Positions 37,973-45,930 of a stretch of 64,000 nt of DNA are shown here, in pieces. Each line of letters begins with the position of its first letter. Positions within the stretch are counted from its first letter, which is position 1. The position numbers were made by a program, and so were the translations under genes. Source of the DNA: Lacimicrobium alkaliphilum (lineage in GTDB: Bacteria; Pseudomonadota; Gammaproteobacteria; Enterobacterales; Alteromonadaceae); assembly GCF_001466725.1 (NCBI RefSeq), contig NZ_CP013650.1, forward strand, positions 1,240,001 through 1,304,000, in the 5' to 3' direction. A model generated the notes under the pieces. The model searched no databases and was not told the origin of the DNA. It worked only from the letters and a program-made list of their open reading frames with translations.

Positions 37973-39006
37973 AAGATAACACTGAAAACACCGGACTGAG
38001 ACCGACGGTGCATATCCCGGTGGCTGAACATGAAAACGCTGAGCCCGAAAACCTGCGCCCGGCGATAAAAATAGAAAATGCGGAATTTGACGCATCCGTG
38101 ACCGCAGCGTCAGAGGAGACCGATAATCAGCTATCGGCGCCCGGCAAGCTGTTCTGGTTTGTGGTGCTGCTATTAGTGATGGCCATCGTTCAGTTGGCGG
38201 TGAGTCTGTATGGGGCGTTTCAGGCCGGTGCCTGGTTAGGGATAGCCTGGCTAAGCCTGCTGGCATTGGGCGGAGTGGCTATGGGGGTATCGCTGGTGCG
38301 TGAATGGCGTGCCTTTGCCAGGCTGGAACAACGCTCTCAATGGCAGCAGACATGCGGCCGTCTGGCTCAGAGTCCGGCGATCGGCGAGGCACGGGAATAT
38401 TGTCTGGAGTTAGCAAATCAATTGCCTGATTCCGCTCAGCCAGAGGTGACAAGCTGGCTGAGTCATCTTCAACCGCATTATTCAGATAAGGAAATCATTG
38501 CCTTATTTGAGCAACAGGTGCTTGGTGGAATTGATAAAAAGGTGATGAGCCAAATCAGTCATGAAGCCAGTGCCTCAGCGGTATTGATAGCCGTCAGTCC
38601 CTTCGCCCTGCTGGATATGTTACTGGTGCTTTGGCGTAATCTGAAAATGATTAATCAGATTAGCCGCAGTTATGGAGTCCAGACCGGCTATTGGGCCAGA
38701 ATCAGGCTGATTCGCAAGATGTGTCACAACATAATCTATGCTGGTGCCAGCGAGTTAGCGGCTGATGCGTCAGTGTGGGCATTGGGGGGCAGCCTGACGG
38801 CGAAGCTGTCGAGCCGGGTGGCACAGGGGCTGGGAGCCGGAGTGTTGACTGCCAGAATGGGCGTGCAGGCGGCGCGGTTATGTCGTCCCATGCCCTTTAT
38901 GCAACTTCCTGCACCCAGTACCAGCAAAATTGCCTCGCAGGTGCTCAGCAGACTGAAAAAAATGCAGCCAGACAGCGACGCCGAGCATAAAGCAGGTTCT
39001 GAATAA
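37969..39006 (+). CDS. ycjF: YcjF-family membrane protein (TIGR01620, DUF697)
   Basis: This 345-residue partner of YcjX has a charged N-terminal tail (1-58), two membrane helices (about 61-85 and 90-108) and a DUF697-type C-terminal domain that contains another hydrophobic stretch (ASASAVLIAVSPFALLDMLLVLW). It overlaps ycjX by four bases and ends the psp operon. Its role is uncharacterised. Confidence 0.92.
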   Translation: MKDNTENTGLRPTVHIPVAEHENAEPENLRPAIKIENAEFDASVTAASEETDNQLSAPGKLFWFVVLLLVMAIVQLAVSLYGAFQAGAWLGIAWLSLLALGGVAMGVSLVREWRAFARLEQRSQWQQTCGRLAQSPAIGEAREYCLELANQLPDSAQPEVTSWLSHLQPHYSDKEIIALFEQQVLGGIDKKVMSQISHEASASAVLIAVSPFALLDMLLVLWRNLKMINQISRSYGVQTGYWARIRLIRKMCHNIIYAGASELAADASVWALGGSLTAKLSSRVAQGLGAGVLTARMGVQAARLCRPMPFMQLPAPSTSKIASQVLSRLKKMQPDSDAEHKAGSE

Positions 39007-39032
39007 CAGCATCAGACCTGTCACAGAAGCCT

Positions 39033-39050
39033 TGTAAAATTAATGTTACG
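39033..39050 (+). promoter_or_regulatory. candidate TyrR/PhhR box of phhA
   Basis: TGTAAA-ATTAAT-GTTACG fits the TyrR consensus TGTAAA-N6-TTTACA with a perfect left half and four of six in the right half. It is 106 bases before phhA, and a TyrR-family gene lies 2 kb downstream. Confidence 0.6.
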
Positions 39051-39155
39051 CCTTTACGGCGCTCTGAAAAGACAACACTGCTTTTTCTTTGCCACTATTT
39101 AAGTAGACTCACGTCCAACTAAAGCGGTCTTACAAGCGACAAGTGACAGGAATTT

Positions 39156-39956
39156 ATGAGTAAAACTACCCAGTACGTATCACGTCAGTCAGACGAGAAG
39201 GGGATTATTCATTGGAGTGATGAAGAGAATGCGGTCTGGCGTGATCTGGTTGCCCGGCAACTGGAGATTATTCAGGATCGCGCCTGTGATCAGTTTATGC
39301 ACGGGCTGGAGTTACTTGATCTGCCAGCCGACAGGATCCCGCAACTGGCAGAAGTAAATAAGGTGCTGGAACGTGAAACCGGCTGGCAGGTGGCTGAAGT
39401 TCCGGCACTGATCAATTTCGATGAATTTTTCCGTCTGCTGGCAAACAAGCGTTTCCCGGTTGCAACCTTTATCCGTACCCGGGAAGAATTTGATTATCTG
39501 CAGGAGCCGGATATTTTTCATGAGATTTTCGGTCATTGCCCTTTGCTGACCAATCCGGCCTTTGCCCATTTCACTCATACATACGGCAAGCTGGGATATG
39601 CAGCAAGTAAACAGGACAGAGTGTATCTGGCCCGTCTGTACTGGTTCACCGTGGAATTCGGTTTATTACGTCAGCAGGGTGATCTGAGAATCTATGGCGG
39701 CGGTATTCTGTCTTCACCGGGTGAGACCCTGTATGCACTGGAAAGTGACAAACCCAAGCGGTATGAAATGGATCCGGTGGAGGCGCTGAGAACCCCTTAC
39801 CGGATTGATATTATGCAGCCCGTTTATTATGTTCTGGATAACCTCGATGCCTTATTTGAAATAGCGGACATGGATATGATGGCGCTGGTAGAAAAAGCCA
39901 AAGCGCTGGGCCTGCATAAACCCAGGTTCCCACCTAAAGAAAAGATGGCAAGTTAA
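39156..39956 (+). CDS. phhA: phenylalanine 4-hydroxylase
   Basis: This iron- and pterin-dependent enzyme converts phenylalanine to tyrosine. The 266-residue bacterial short form has the metal-binding HEIFGHCPLL (two His ligands) and the downstream VEFGLL glutamate ligand. It lacks the regulatory ACT domain of animal enzymes. It is followed by the pterin-recycling gene phhB, 18 bases downstream, and has a candidate TyrR/PhhR box upstream. Confidence 0.96.
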   Translation: MSKTTQYVSRQSDEKGIIHWSDEENAVWRDLVARQLEIIQDRACDQFMHGLELLDLPADRIPQLAEVNKVLERETGWQVAEVPALINFDEFFRLLANKRFPVATFIRTREEFDYLQEPDIFHEIFGHCPLLTNPAFAHFTHTYGKLGYAASKQDRVYLARLYWFTVEFGLLRQQGDLRIYGGGILSSPGETLYALESDKPKRYEMDPVEALRTPYRIDIMQPVYYVLDNLDALFEIADMDMMALVEKAKALGLHKPRFPPKEKMAS

Positions 39957-39974
39957 CTTAAAAAGGGAAATATG

Positions 39975-40316
39975 ATGACAGATTTATCTCAACAAAAATG
40001 TGAAGCCTGTCGCGCCGACGCGCCTAAGGTGTCTGATGATGAGCTTAAAGAGCTGATGGGGCAGATCCCTGACTGGACACCAATGGCCAGAGACGGCGTG
40101 ATGCAGCTGGAGCGTGAATTCAAGTTCAAAAATTTCAAGCAGGCTATGGCCTTTTCCAACAAGGTTGGAGAATTGGCGGAAGCCGAATTTCACCACCCAT
40201 CCATACTACTGGAGTGGGGCAAGGTGACAGTCACCTGGTGGACCCACGCCATCAATGGCCTGCACAAGAATGATTTTATCTGTGCAGCCAAGACAGACGC
40301 CCTGCTTAGCGACTGA
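39975..40316 (+). CDS. phhB: pterin-4a-carbinolamine dehydratase
   Basis: PhhB dehydrates the pterin 4a-carbinolamine produced by PhhA so that the cofactor can be reduced again. The 113-residue protein has the family core [25 protein letters not shown] with its catalytic histidines. The N-terminal [16 protein letters not shown] matches PhhB of Pseudomonas. The second of two adjacent ATGs (39975) is better spaced from AAGGGA. Confidence 0.95.
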   Translation: MTDLSQQKCEACRADAPKVSDDELKELMGQIPDWTPMARDGVMQLEREFKFKNFKQAMAFSNKVGELAEAEFHHPSILLEWGKVTVTWWTHAINGLHKNDFICAAKTDALLSD

Positions 40317-40339
40317 TAAACATTGTTTTTATGCACAAC

Positions 40340-40362
40340 AGGAGCCTTAGGGCTCCTTTTTT
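40340..40362 (+). terminator. Rho-independent terminator of phhA-phhB
   Basis: AGGAGCC-TTAG-GGCTCCT is followed by TTTTT. The first copy of the tandem repeat begins at the next base. Confidence 0.93.
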
Positions 40363-40589
40363 GTTCGCCTCATCCCTGAGGCTCACCCGCTGCGCGGGCC
40401 AGCTAAAGCTGTCCTGAAGCTCTCCCGGAGCTTTAGTGTTCGCCTCATCCCTGAGGCTCACCCGCTGCGCGCGCCAGCTAAAGCTGTCCTGAAGCTCTCC
40501 CGGAGCTTTAGTGTTCGCCTCATCCTGTGAGACTCACCCGCTTCGCGGGGTAAGCTAAAGCTGTCCTGAAACTCTCCCGGAATTTTAGT
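40363..40589 (+). repeat. three tandem copies of the three-hairpin repeat
   Basis: Three units of 75, 75 and 77 bases (40363-40437, 40438-40512, 40513-40589) each read GTTCGCCTCATCC at the start and end in TTTAGT or TTTTAGT. Each can fold into CCCGC-TGC-GCGGG, CAGCT-AA-AGCTG and CTGAAGCTC-TCCC-GGAGCTTTAG. Units 1 and 2 are nearly identical; unit 3 has drifted. They occupy most of the 360-base phhB-tyrR gap and start directly at the phhB terminator. Related units are at 28.4, 52.9 and 60.0 kb. Confidence 0.9.
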
Positions 40590-40676
40590 GTTTGCAACGA
40601 CCCCTGCTGATATTTTGCTGTTTTCCCCTGCATAGATGGCATAAAATGTTTACAACTTAGTGGCAGAGGTGTCTTT

Positions 40677-42233
40677 ATGCGTTTGGAAATCAGTTGTCAG
40701 GACAGATTAGGTATCACTCAGGATGTGTTGGATATCCTGGTTGAGTATGAAATTGATCTGCGCGGAATAGAGATCGATAAGTCCGGCAAAATATTTCTGC
40801 ATTTTCCAAATATAGACTTTGCCGAGTTTCAGCATTTGATGCCGAAGATTCGTCGGATTGAAGGTATAGAAGATGTCAAAACGACGCCCTTTATGCCTAT
40901 TGAGAGAGAGCAAAACCAGCTCAAGGCGCTGCTAAAAACTCTGCCGGACCCGGTTTTTTCCATCGATACCAAAGGCCTGGTATTGTTAGTCAATGAGGCT
41001 GTGCTATCCAGTCTGGAAAGCGAGTACACGGAGATCATTGGTCAGGAGATTACAGAGTTAGTGAAAGGCTTCAACTTTGCCCGTTGGATGGATGGCAAAG
41101 AAGTCTATGCCCAGACCCATAAAGTGAAGTTTATCGAACAGGATTTCCTCGCAGATATTTTGCCGGTCAAGGTGTCTGACGGTGAAGGCGGAGAAATTCT
41201 GGCGGGTGCCGTTCTGTTGCTCAAATCAGAGTACAGGCTGGGGCAGCAGTTGACGGTATTTCATCAAATCAGTGACGATTCTTTTTCTCAGATTCAGGCC
41301 CAGAGCTCGCAGATGAAAAGAGTGGTTCGCGAGGCCAAAAAGATGGCTGAGCTGGATGCACCTATACTGCTTTTCGGCGAAACCGGCGCGGGCAAAGAGC
41401 TCATCGCTCGAGCCTGTCATCAGGCCAGTCGCCGTGGCACCAGTCCCTTTCTGGTACTTAACTGCGCGTCCATACCCGATGAAGTGGCCGAGCAGGAATT
41501 GTTTGGCTGTGCATCGGGTAGCTACGGCAATGAACAGGGGCAAGTTGGCTTGCTGGAGCAGGCACAAAGCGGCACCTTGTTTCTGGATGAAGTAGGAGAC
41601 ATGTCATTGCAGATGCAGGCCAAGCTGCTGCGGGTATTGCAGGATGGTTCGTTCAGACGTGTTGGTGATGCCCGTGAAGTGAAAGTGGATGTGCGCATCA
41701 TCAGTACCACGCAAAAAGATCTCAGCCTGATGGTACAGGAAGGCAAGTTCCGCGAAGACCTCTATTATCGCCTGAATGTACTGAGTCTGGCGATTCCGCC
41801 TTTGCGCGAGCGCAAGTCAGATATTATTGCCCTGGCTGAGTTTTTCCTGAAACAGCAAAGCAGTAAACTCGGGCGCAGACCGCCCACCCTGAACAAGTCC
41901 TGTGTGGACTATTTGCAGTCCTATCCCTGGCCAGGCAATGTGCGACAACTTGAGAACGCTCTGTACAGAGCGCTGAGCCTGTTGGAAAAAGACGAAATGG
42001 GCCGCGATGACGTGCAGCTCCCCAGTAGCATGGGGGCACCCAGCTATTTCAGTGAGCAGATTGAGGGTACCCTGGATCAGGAAGTAAAACGCTTTGAAAA
42101 AGATCTGTTACGTCGTTTGTACCCTTCCTATCCCAGTACTCGTCAACTGGCGAAAAAACTCGGTCTGAGCCATACCGCCATTGCCAATAAACTGCGTGAA
42201 TATGGCATTAATAAGAAAACTGTAAAGGTATGA
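40677..42233 (+). CDS. tyrR: TyrR/PhhR-family aromatic amino acid regulator
   Basis: This 518-residue regulator has an N-terminal ACT domain (1-75, MRLEISCQDRLGITQDVLDIL), a PAS domain (about 80-190), an AAA+ domain with Walker A GETGAGKE (about 234-241) and Walker B LFLDEVGD, and a C-terminal Fis-like helix-turn-helix (TRQLAKKLGLSHTAIANKLREYG). The GAFTGA loop needed for sigma54 activation is replaced by GCASGS, as in E. coli TyrR, so it should act on sigma70 promoters. It lies between phhAB and fahA-maiA, its likely targets. Confidence 0.93.
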   Translation: MRLEISCQDRLGITQDVLDILVEYEIDLRGIEIDKSGKIFLHFPNIDFAEFQHLMPKIRRIEGIEDVKTTPFMPIEREQNQLKALLKTLPDPVFSIDTKGLVLLVNEAVLSSLESEYTEIIGQEITELVKGFNFARWMDGKEVYAQTHKVKFIEQDFLADILPVKVSDGEGGEILAGAVLLLKSEYRLGQQLTVFHQISDDSFSQIQAQSSQMKRVVREAKKMAELDAPILLFGETGAGKELIARACHQASRRGTSPFLVLNCASIPDEVAEQELFGCASGSYGNEQGQVGLLEQAQSGTLFLDEVGDMSLQMQAKLLRVLQDGSFRRVGDAREVKVDVRIISTTQKDLSLMVQEGKFREDLYYRLNVLSLAIPPLRERKSDIIALAEFFLKQQSSKLGRRPPTLNKSCVDYLQSYPWPGNVRQLENALYRALSLLEKDEMGRDDVQLPSSMGAPSYFSEQIEGTLDQEVKRFEKDLLRRLYPSYPSTRQLAKKLGLSHTAIANKLREYGINKKTVKV

Positions 42234-42246
42234 ATACATGTATATT

Positions 42247-42276
42247 GACAAGGTTGTAGTGCAACGCTCCCTTGTC
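42247..42276 (+). terminator. probable terminator after tyrR
   Basis: GACAAG...CTTGTC with an inner GTTG-TAGTG-CAAC stem is followed by a broken T-rich stretch ending in CCTTTTT. Confidence 0.5.
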
Positions 42277-42409
42277 TTATTCCCCTTTTTACCCGGTAAA
42301 TGGGAGAATGTAAGGGTTCTGTCAGGTACTGATTTATCATCAGTAATGACGACTTTGAGCAGCTAGTCATTTATCATAAAACAGATTCCTGAAGTCGTGA
42401 TAAGGTTAA

Positions 42410-42560
42410 TAGTCGCAGGGTTTACCCATGGGCCTGCCCACGGGCTTTCGAGGCCGGGGAGAGGCACAACAGGACCTTTACCGACGAGGTGGCATTGATG
42501 CCGGATACCTTCACCGGAAGTGGGTGAGGCGCTACCGGCAGTGGAAAACCCTGAATACAT
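42410..42560 (+). other. GC-rich structured leader upstream of fahA, function unknown
   Basis: The 358-base tyrR-fahA gap holds no credible ORF in the forward direction. The stretch 42420-42560 is clearly more GC-rich than its surroundings and has several dyads, for example GCCC-AC-GGGC enclosed by GGCCT...AGGCC (about 42429-42455). It may be a structured 5' leader, a gene remnant or a dispersed repeat. It matches no riboswitch class that I recognise. Confidence 0.4.
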
Positions 42561-42591
42561 CCATAGTTGGAAAGAGAAGTCTGAATAATCA

Positions 42592-43608
42592 ATGAAATTA
42601 GCAACATTAAGAAACGGAACACGGGACGGACAGTTGGTTGTGGTCAGCAAGGATCTTAAAACCGCTGTCGCTGTGACACATATCGCTCCGACCATGCAGT
42701 CTGCGCTGGACAACTGGGATACGGTTTCTATGCATTTACAGGCGACTTACCACTCTCTGAGTATTGGTCAGCTGGATGATGTGATCGCCTTTGATCCCAA
42801 TGAATGTGAATCCCCTTTGCCCCGTGCGTATCAGTGGGCGGACGGCAGTGCTTATGTAAACCATGTTGAGCTGGTGAGAAAAGCCCGCGGTGCAGAAATG
42901 CCGGAGAGCTTCTGGACTGATCCGCTGATGTATCAGGGCGGGTCTGATGATTTTCTTGGCCCCATGGAAGATATTCTGATGCCCAGTGACCAATGGGGTA
43001 TCGACTTTGAAGGTGAAGTGGCAGTGGTGACAGGTGATGTACCCATGGGCGTGTCACCACAGGAAGCGGGGAACCATGTGCGTCTGCTGATGCTGGTCAA
43101 CGATGTGTCCCTGCGCGGGCTGATCCCCGGCGAGCTGGCCAAAGGTTTTGGTTTTTTCCAGTCCAAACCCTCTTCATCTTTCTCGCCGGTGGCGGTGACG
43201 CCTGATGAGCTGGGTGATTACTGGCAGGACTTTAAAGTCCATTTGCCGTTGTTGTCTACTTACAACGAAAAGCCCTTTGGTAAACCTCAGGCCGGTGAAG
43301 ATATGACGTTTAACTTCGGTCAGCTGATTTCCCACGCGGCCAAGTCCCGTAACCTGAGCGCCGGCAGCATTATCGGCTCCGGTACCGTATCCAATAAGCA
43401 GGGCACGGATCATGGCACCTCCATTGAAGAAGGTGGAGTCGGCTATTCCTGTATCGCCGAAGTGCGGATGATAGAAACGATCCGGGATGGCAAGCCGGTG
43501 ACCGAATTTATGAAGTTTGGTGATCGTATACGTATTGAAATGCTGGATGAAGAAGGCGAGAGTATTTTCGGTGCCATCGACCAGCAGGTTAAAGAGTACC
43601 GCTCGTGA
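42592..43608 (+). CDS. fahA: fumarylacetoacetate hydrolase
   Basis: FahA cleaves fumarylacetoacetate to fumarate and acetoacetate, the last step of tyrosine degradation. The 338-residue bacterial form has the metal-binding core IDFEGEVAVVTGDVP and LLMLVNDVSLR, then GFGFFQSKPSSSFSPVAVTPDELG and GSGTVSN. It overlaps maiA by four bases (GTGA). Homogentisate dioxygenase and 4-hydroxyphenylpyruvate dioxygenase, which act earlier in the pathway, are not in the window. Confidence 0.95.
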   Translation: MKLATLRNGTRDGQLVVVSKDLKTAVAVTHIAPTMQSALDNWDTVSMHLQATYHSLSIGQLDDVIAFDPNECESPLPRAYQWADGSAYVNHVELVRKARGAEMPESFWTDPLMYQGGSDDFLGPMEDILMPSDQWGIDFEGEVAVVTGDVPMGVSPQEAGNHVRLLMLVNDVSLRGLIPGELAKGFGFFQSKPSSSFSPVAVTPDELGDYWQDFKVHLPLLSTYNEKPFGKPQAGEDMTFNFGQLISHAAKSRNLSAGSIIGSGTVSNKQGTDHGTSIEEGGVGYSCIAEVRMIETIRDGKPVTEFMKFGDRIRIEMLDEEGESIFGAIDQQVKEYRS

Positions 43609-44258
43609 GCCTGAAGTTATACGGTTACTGGCGTTCGTCGGCCAGCTACAGGGTCAGGATTGCACTGAACCTTAAACAACTGGATTACGAAATCGTTCCG
43701 GTGCATCTGGTGAAAGAGGGCGGCGAGCAACATCTGTCGCCCTATACCCGTCTGAATCCCGCAGAGCTGGTACCGACGCTGGTGGATGAAGACGAAGATA
43801 TTATTCTTAACCAGTCACTGGCGATTATTGAGTACCTCGACGAGCGCTATGATTCGGGCATGCCATTGTTGCCGGAGCATAAACTTCAGCGTGCCAGGGT
43901 AAGAGCTCTGGCCTATGACATTGCTGCGGATATTCAGCCTCTGGTAAATCTGCGCGTTTTGCAATATATCCAGCAACAGTATGGCGTTGATGATGAAGAA
44001 AAGGCTCAGTGGTGTCGCCATTGGATCGGTAAGGGCTTTAGTGCCATCGAAGAGCGTTTGCAAACTACAGCGGGCAAGTATTGCTTTGGCTTTGACCTGT
44101 CACTGGCAGATGTTTGCCTTGTGCCTCAGGTCTTTAACGCTCAGCGTTTTGCGGTTCAGATGGAGGACTTTCCGCTTATTTCCCGTATCGCTGCAAACTG
44201 CAATAAACTCGAGGCCTTTGAACGGGCGCTACCGGAAAATCAGCCGGACGCGGGATAA
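43605..44258 (+). CDS. maiA: maleylacetoacetate isomerase (zeta-class GST)
   Basis: MaiA isomerises maleylacetoacetate to fumarylacetoacetate with glutathione. The 217-residue protein has the zeta GST N-terminal motif SSASYRVRIALNLK, in which the cysteine of the animal SSCSWRVRIAL motif is Ala, and thioredoxin-fold NPAELVPTLVDEDE. It starts with GTG overlapping the fahA stop. Its last codons (GCG GGA TAA) lie at the edge of the inverted-repeat cassette, whose terminal word GATAAAGCAG begins at 44254. Confidence 0.94.
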   Translation: MSLKLYGYWRSSASYRVRIALNLKQLDYEIVPVHLVKEGGEQHLSPYTRLNPAELVPTLVDEDEDIILNQSLAIIEYLDERYDSGMPLLPEHKLQRARVRALAYDIAADIQPLVNLRVLQYIQQQYGVDDEEKAQWCRHWIGKGFSAIEERLQTTAGKYCFGFDLSLADVCLVPQVFNAQRFAVQMEDFPLISRIAANCNKLEAFERALPENQPDAG

Positions 44259-44320
44259 AGCAGTTATGAATACTGAATTATAAGTGATGAGTGCTGAATT
44301 ATGAATGCTGAGTAATTCAG
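44254..44320 (+). repeat. left inverted repeat of the four-helix-bundle cassette
   Basis: Read outward from the cassette, this arm gives CAGCATTCATAATTCA, then TCATCACTTATAATTCAG and finally CTGCTTTATC. The right arm (45931-46019) gives the same CAGCATTCATAATTCA and CTGCTTTATC in the same order. The outer word coincides with the 3' ends of both flanking genes. Confidence 0.65.
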
Positions 44321-44675
44321 TGTTTACCCGCTTGAGAGGTTTTGACAATACTGGTCAGAATTTTTACTAACTCTTCACTTTCGTTCAAAAGTTCTGATAT
44401 CTCAAACTCAGGTACTAACTCTGTAGCAAGCAATAGCCGAAGCCAGTAATGAGACTCCCTGGCTTCTTTCCTTGCAATTGACATTTTCGCGGTAAAATCC
44501 GCTTTGCTATGTCCCGCTTGAGCCTCTTCAATATTCGCACCTACAGACGTACCTGACCGCAGAAGCTGAGATGCCAGGGTCCTCGATACACGATTCTGTT
44601 TATCCAGAAACTGGCACAATCGAACAAGCCTGACTGAAAACTGAAACGATCTCTCCTTAACCCCTAATTCAGCAT
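44317..44675 (-). pseudogene. four-helix-bundle protein (23S rRNA intervening-sequence type), 5' end cut off by an IS
   Basis: The family (PF05635/TIGR02436) is a small four-helix bundle with the conserved LLRSGTSVGANIEEAQAGHSKADFTAKMSIARKEARESHYWLRLL. Relatives are encoded in 23S rRNA intervening sequences, and Avd of diversity-generating retroelements belongs to the same fold. The frame stays open from the stop at 44317 through 44675 into the IS end, giving NAELGVKERSFQFSVRLVRLC before the internal TTG at 44619. Joining across the IS restores ATG-AAT-GCT-GAA with the ATG at 45935-45937. The gene is therefore interrupted at its second codon. An internal start might still give a shorter protein. 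Confidence 0.85.
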
Positions 44676-44711
44676 TGGTATGCCCCCAGAAAAGTAGACA
44701 CTGTTTGTAGT

Positions 44712-45512
44712 TTACTGTTGTTCAAAAGCCATGGGGCTGACTCCGTTGAGTGTCCCATGGCGCCTTACTGTATTGTAATACTCTTCAATATACCACTTGG
44801 CCTGTAAATGCGTTTCCTCACGGCTTTGGATCGTCAGAGGGCTCAGCCACTCCTTTTTCATCTGAGCGAAGAAGCTCTCTGTACAGGCATTATCCCAGCA
44901 ATTGCCTTTACGAGACATGCTAATCGTCACCTGCCGCTTATGAAGCCAGGCGATGACCTTTTCACTGCGATACTGACAGCCCTGGTCAGAATGAAACAGC
45001 AGTGAGCTTCCCGTTGGCTGGCGTTTTTTCCAGGCTCCTTGCAGAGCGTTTTTAACCAGCTCTGCACTGTTCAGACAACTGGCCGCCCATCCCACAACAT
45101 TTCGCGAGTATAAATCCAATACCACGGCAATATAGAGCCAGCCCTCTGCACAGCGAATTTGTGTAATGTCTGAGGTCCAGACATGATTCGGTTTCCCTAC
45201 CTTAAACTCCCGATTAAGCAGGTTGGGTAACACGGGCATACCGGGCTGGGGTTTCTGATAGCCTGGCTTCATGCTCGCACGGGAACGATAGCCTGACGCT
45301 TGTAGCAACCGCTGTACGCGATTCTGACTACAGATAAAACCCTCGTCAACCGCTGCCTTCCAGAGCTTGCGGTAGCCCGGTATGCCCTCTTCCTGTTCGG
45401 CTGTCAGTAACAGAAACGCCAGTAACGTCTGGTTGGCTTCTTCTCGCTTACCGGGGACTCTTCTGCACCATTTATAGAAACCGGCTGTAGAGACCTGCAG
45501 TACTTCGCACAT
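44712..45512 (-). CDS. IS3-family transposase OrfB (DDE catalytic part)
   Basis: The 266-residue integrase-core protein has an HTH_21 region followed by an rve domain with the DDE residues in VWTSDITQI, FHSDQGCQY and DNACTESFF, and the family end YIEEYYNTVRRHGTLNGVSPMAFE. The reading frame continues upstream of the ATG at 45512 as YRSRRWPVTLMCEVLQVSTAGFYKW, back to the A6 run at 45597-45602. The working product is therefore probably an OrfAB fusion made by -1 frameshifting. Confidence 0.95.
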   Translation of the reverse strand: MCEVLQVSTAGFYKWCRRVPGKREEANQTLLAFLLLTAEQEEGIPGYRKLWKAAVDEGFICSQNRVQRLLQASGYRSRASMKPGYQKPQPGMPVLPNLLNREFKVGKPNHVWTSDITQIRCAEGWLYIAVVLDLYSRNVVGWAASCLNSAELVKNALQGAWKKRQPTGSSLLFHSDQGCQYRSEKVIAWLHKRQVTISMSRKGNCWDNACTESFFAQMKKEWLSPLTIQSREETHLQAKWYIEEYYNTVRRHGTLNGVSPMAFEQQ

Positions 45513-45562
45513 GAGCGTGACCGGCCAACGTCGGCTGCGGTAACACTCAATGAACTCATATC

Positions 45563-45886
45563 TTATTTGAGCTTTGTGGCGAAGTACGATTGCGCCTTTT
45601 TTAAGATTTCGGCCTCCAGCTTGGCGCGCTCTAATTCCTTTTTCAGGCGCCGGTTCTCTTTCTCAAGTGACTGGTAGCTTTTTTCCGGCCCTTCGTTCTT
45701 AACGCTTGTCTCAGTAGACGCATGTGGACGGGTCAACTCGGTTCTCCATCTGGATAGCATACTGGGATGAATTCCCAACTGTTTCGCCAAGGATTTTACC
45801 GTATCTGGTGAGCTAATGGACTTCTGTACTACAGATAATTTGAAGTCCACTGAGTAATGCCGTTTAGTCAAGACTTTCATAAACAC
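45563..45886 (-). CDS. IS3-family transposase OrfA (helix-turn-helix)
   Basis: The 107-residue protein has an HTH_Tnp_1 domain (YSVDFKLSVVQKSISSPDTVKSLAKQLGIHPSMLSRWRTEL) and a leucine-zipper-like coiled coil (SLEKENRRLKKELERAKLEAEILKKA). It binds the IS ends. The run of six A followed by G on the coding strand (45596-45602), in codons for LKKA, is a typical -1 slippery site leading into OrfB. Confidence 0.94.
   Translation of the reverse strand: MFMKVLTKRHYSVDFKLSVVQKSISSPDTVKSLAKQLGIHPSMLSRWRTELTRPHASTETSVKNEGPEKSYQSLEKENRRLKKELERAKLEAEILKKAQSYFATKLK
45596..45602 (-). promoter_or_regulatory. A6G programmed -1 frameshift site of the IS
   Basis: On the coding strand AAAAAAG lies at the end of orfA. 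Shifting by -1 here joins orfA to the uninterrupted orfB frame. Confidence 0.75.
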
Positions 45887-45930
45887 CTTACCTCTTTGAT
45901 TAAGGTGTCTACTTTCTTAGGGGCGGATCA

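Noticed and set aside
40363..40589. Tandem 75-base units as a CRISPR array
   Set aside because: There are no spacers; units are directly abutting and recur singly elsewhere.
42363..42713. 116-codon reverse ORF overlapping the start of fahA
   Set aside because: It lacks a ribosome site, overlaps a certain gene and has no recognisable domain; the GC-rich composition alone explains the open frame.
44654..44700. Four-helix-bundle gene continuing into the IS end as its natural N-terminus
   Set aside because: The in-frame extension CLLFWGHT is made of the IS terminal repeat; the true start is recovered across the insertion.
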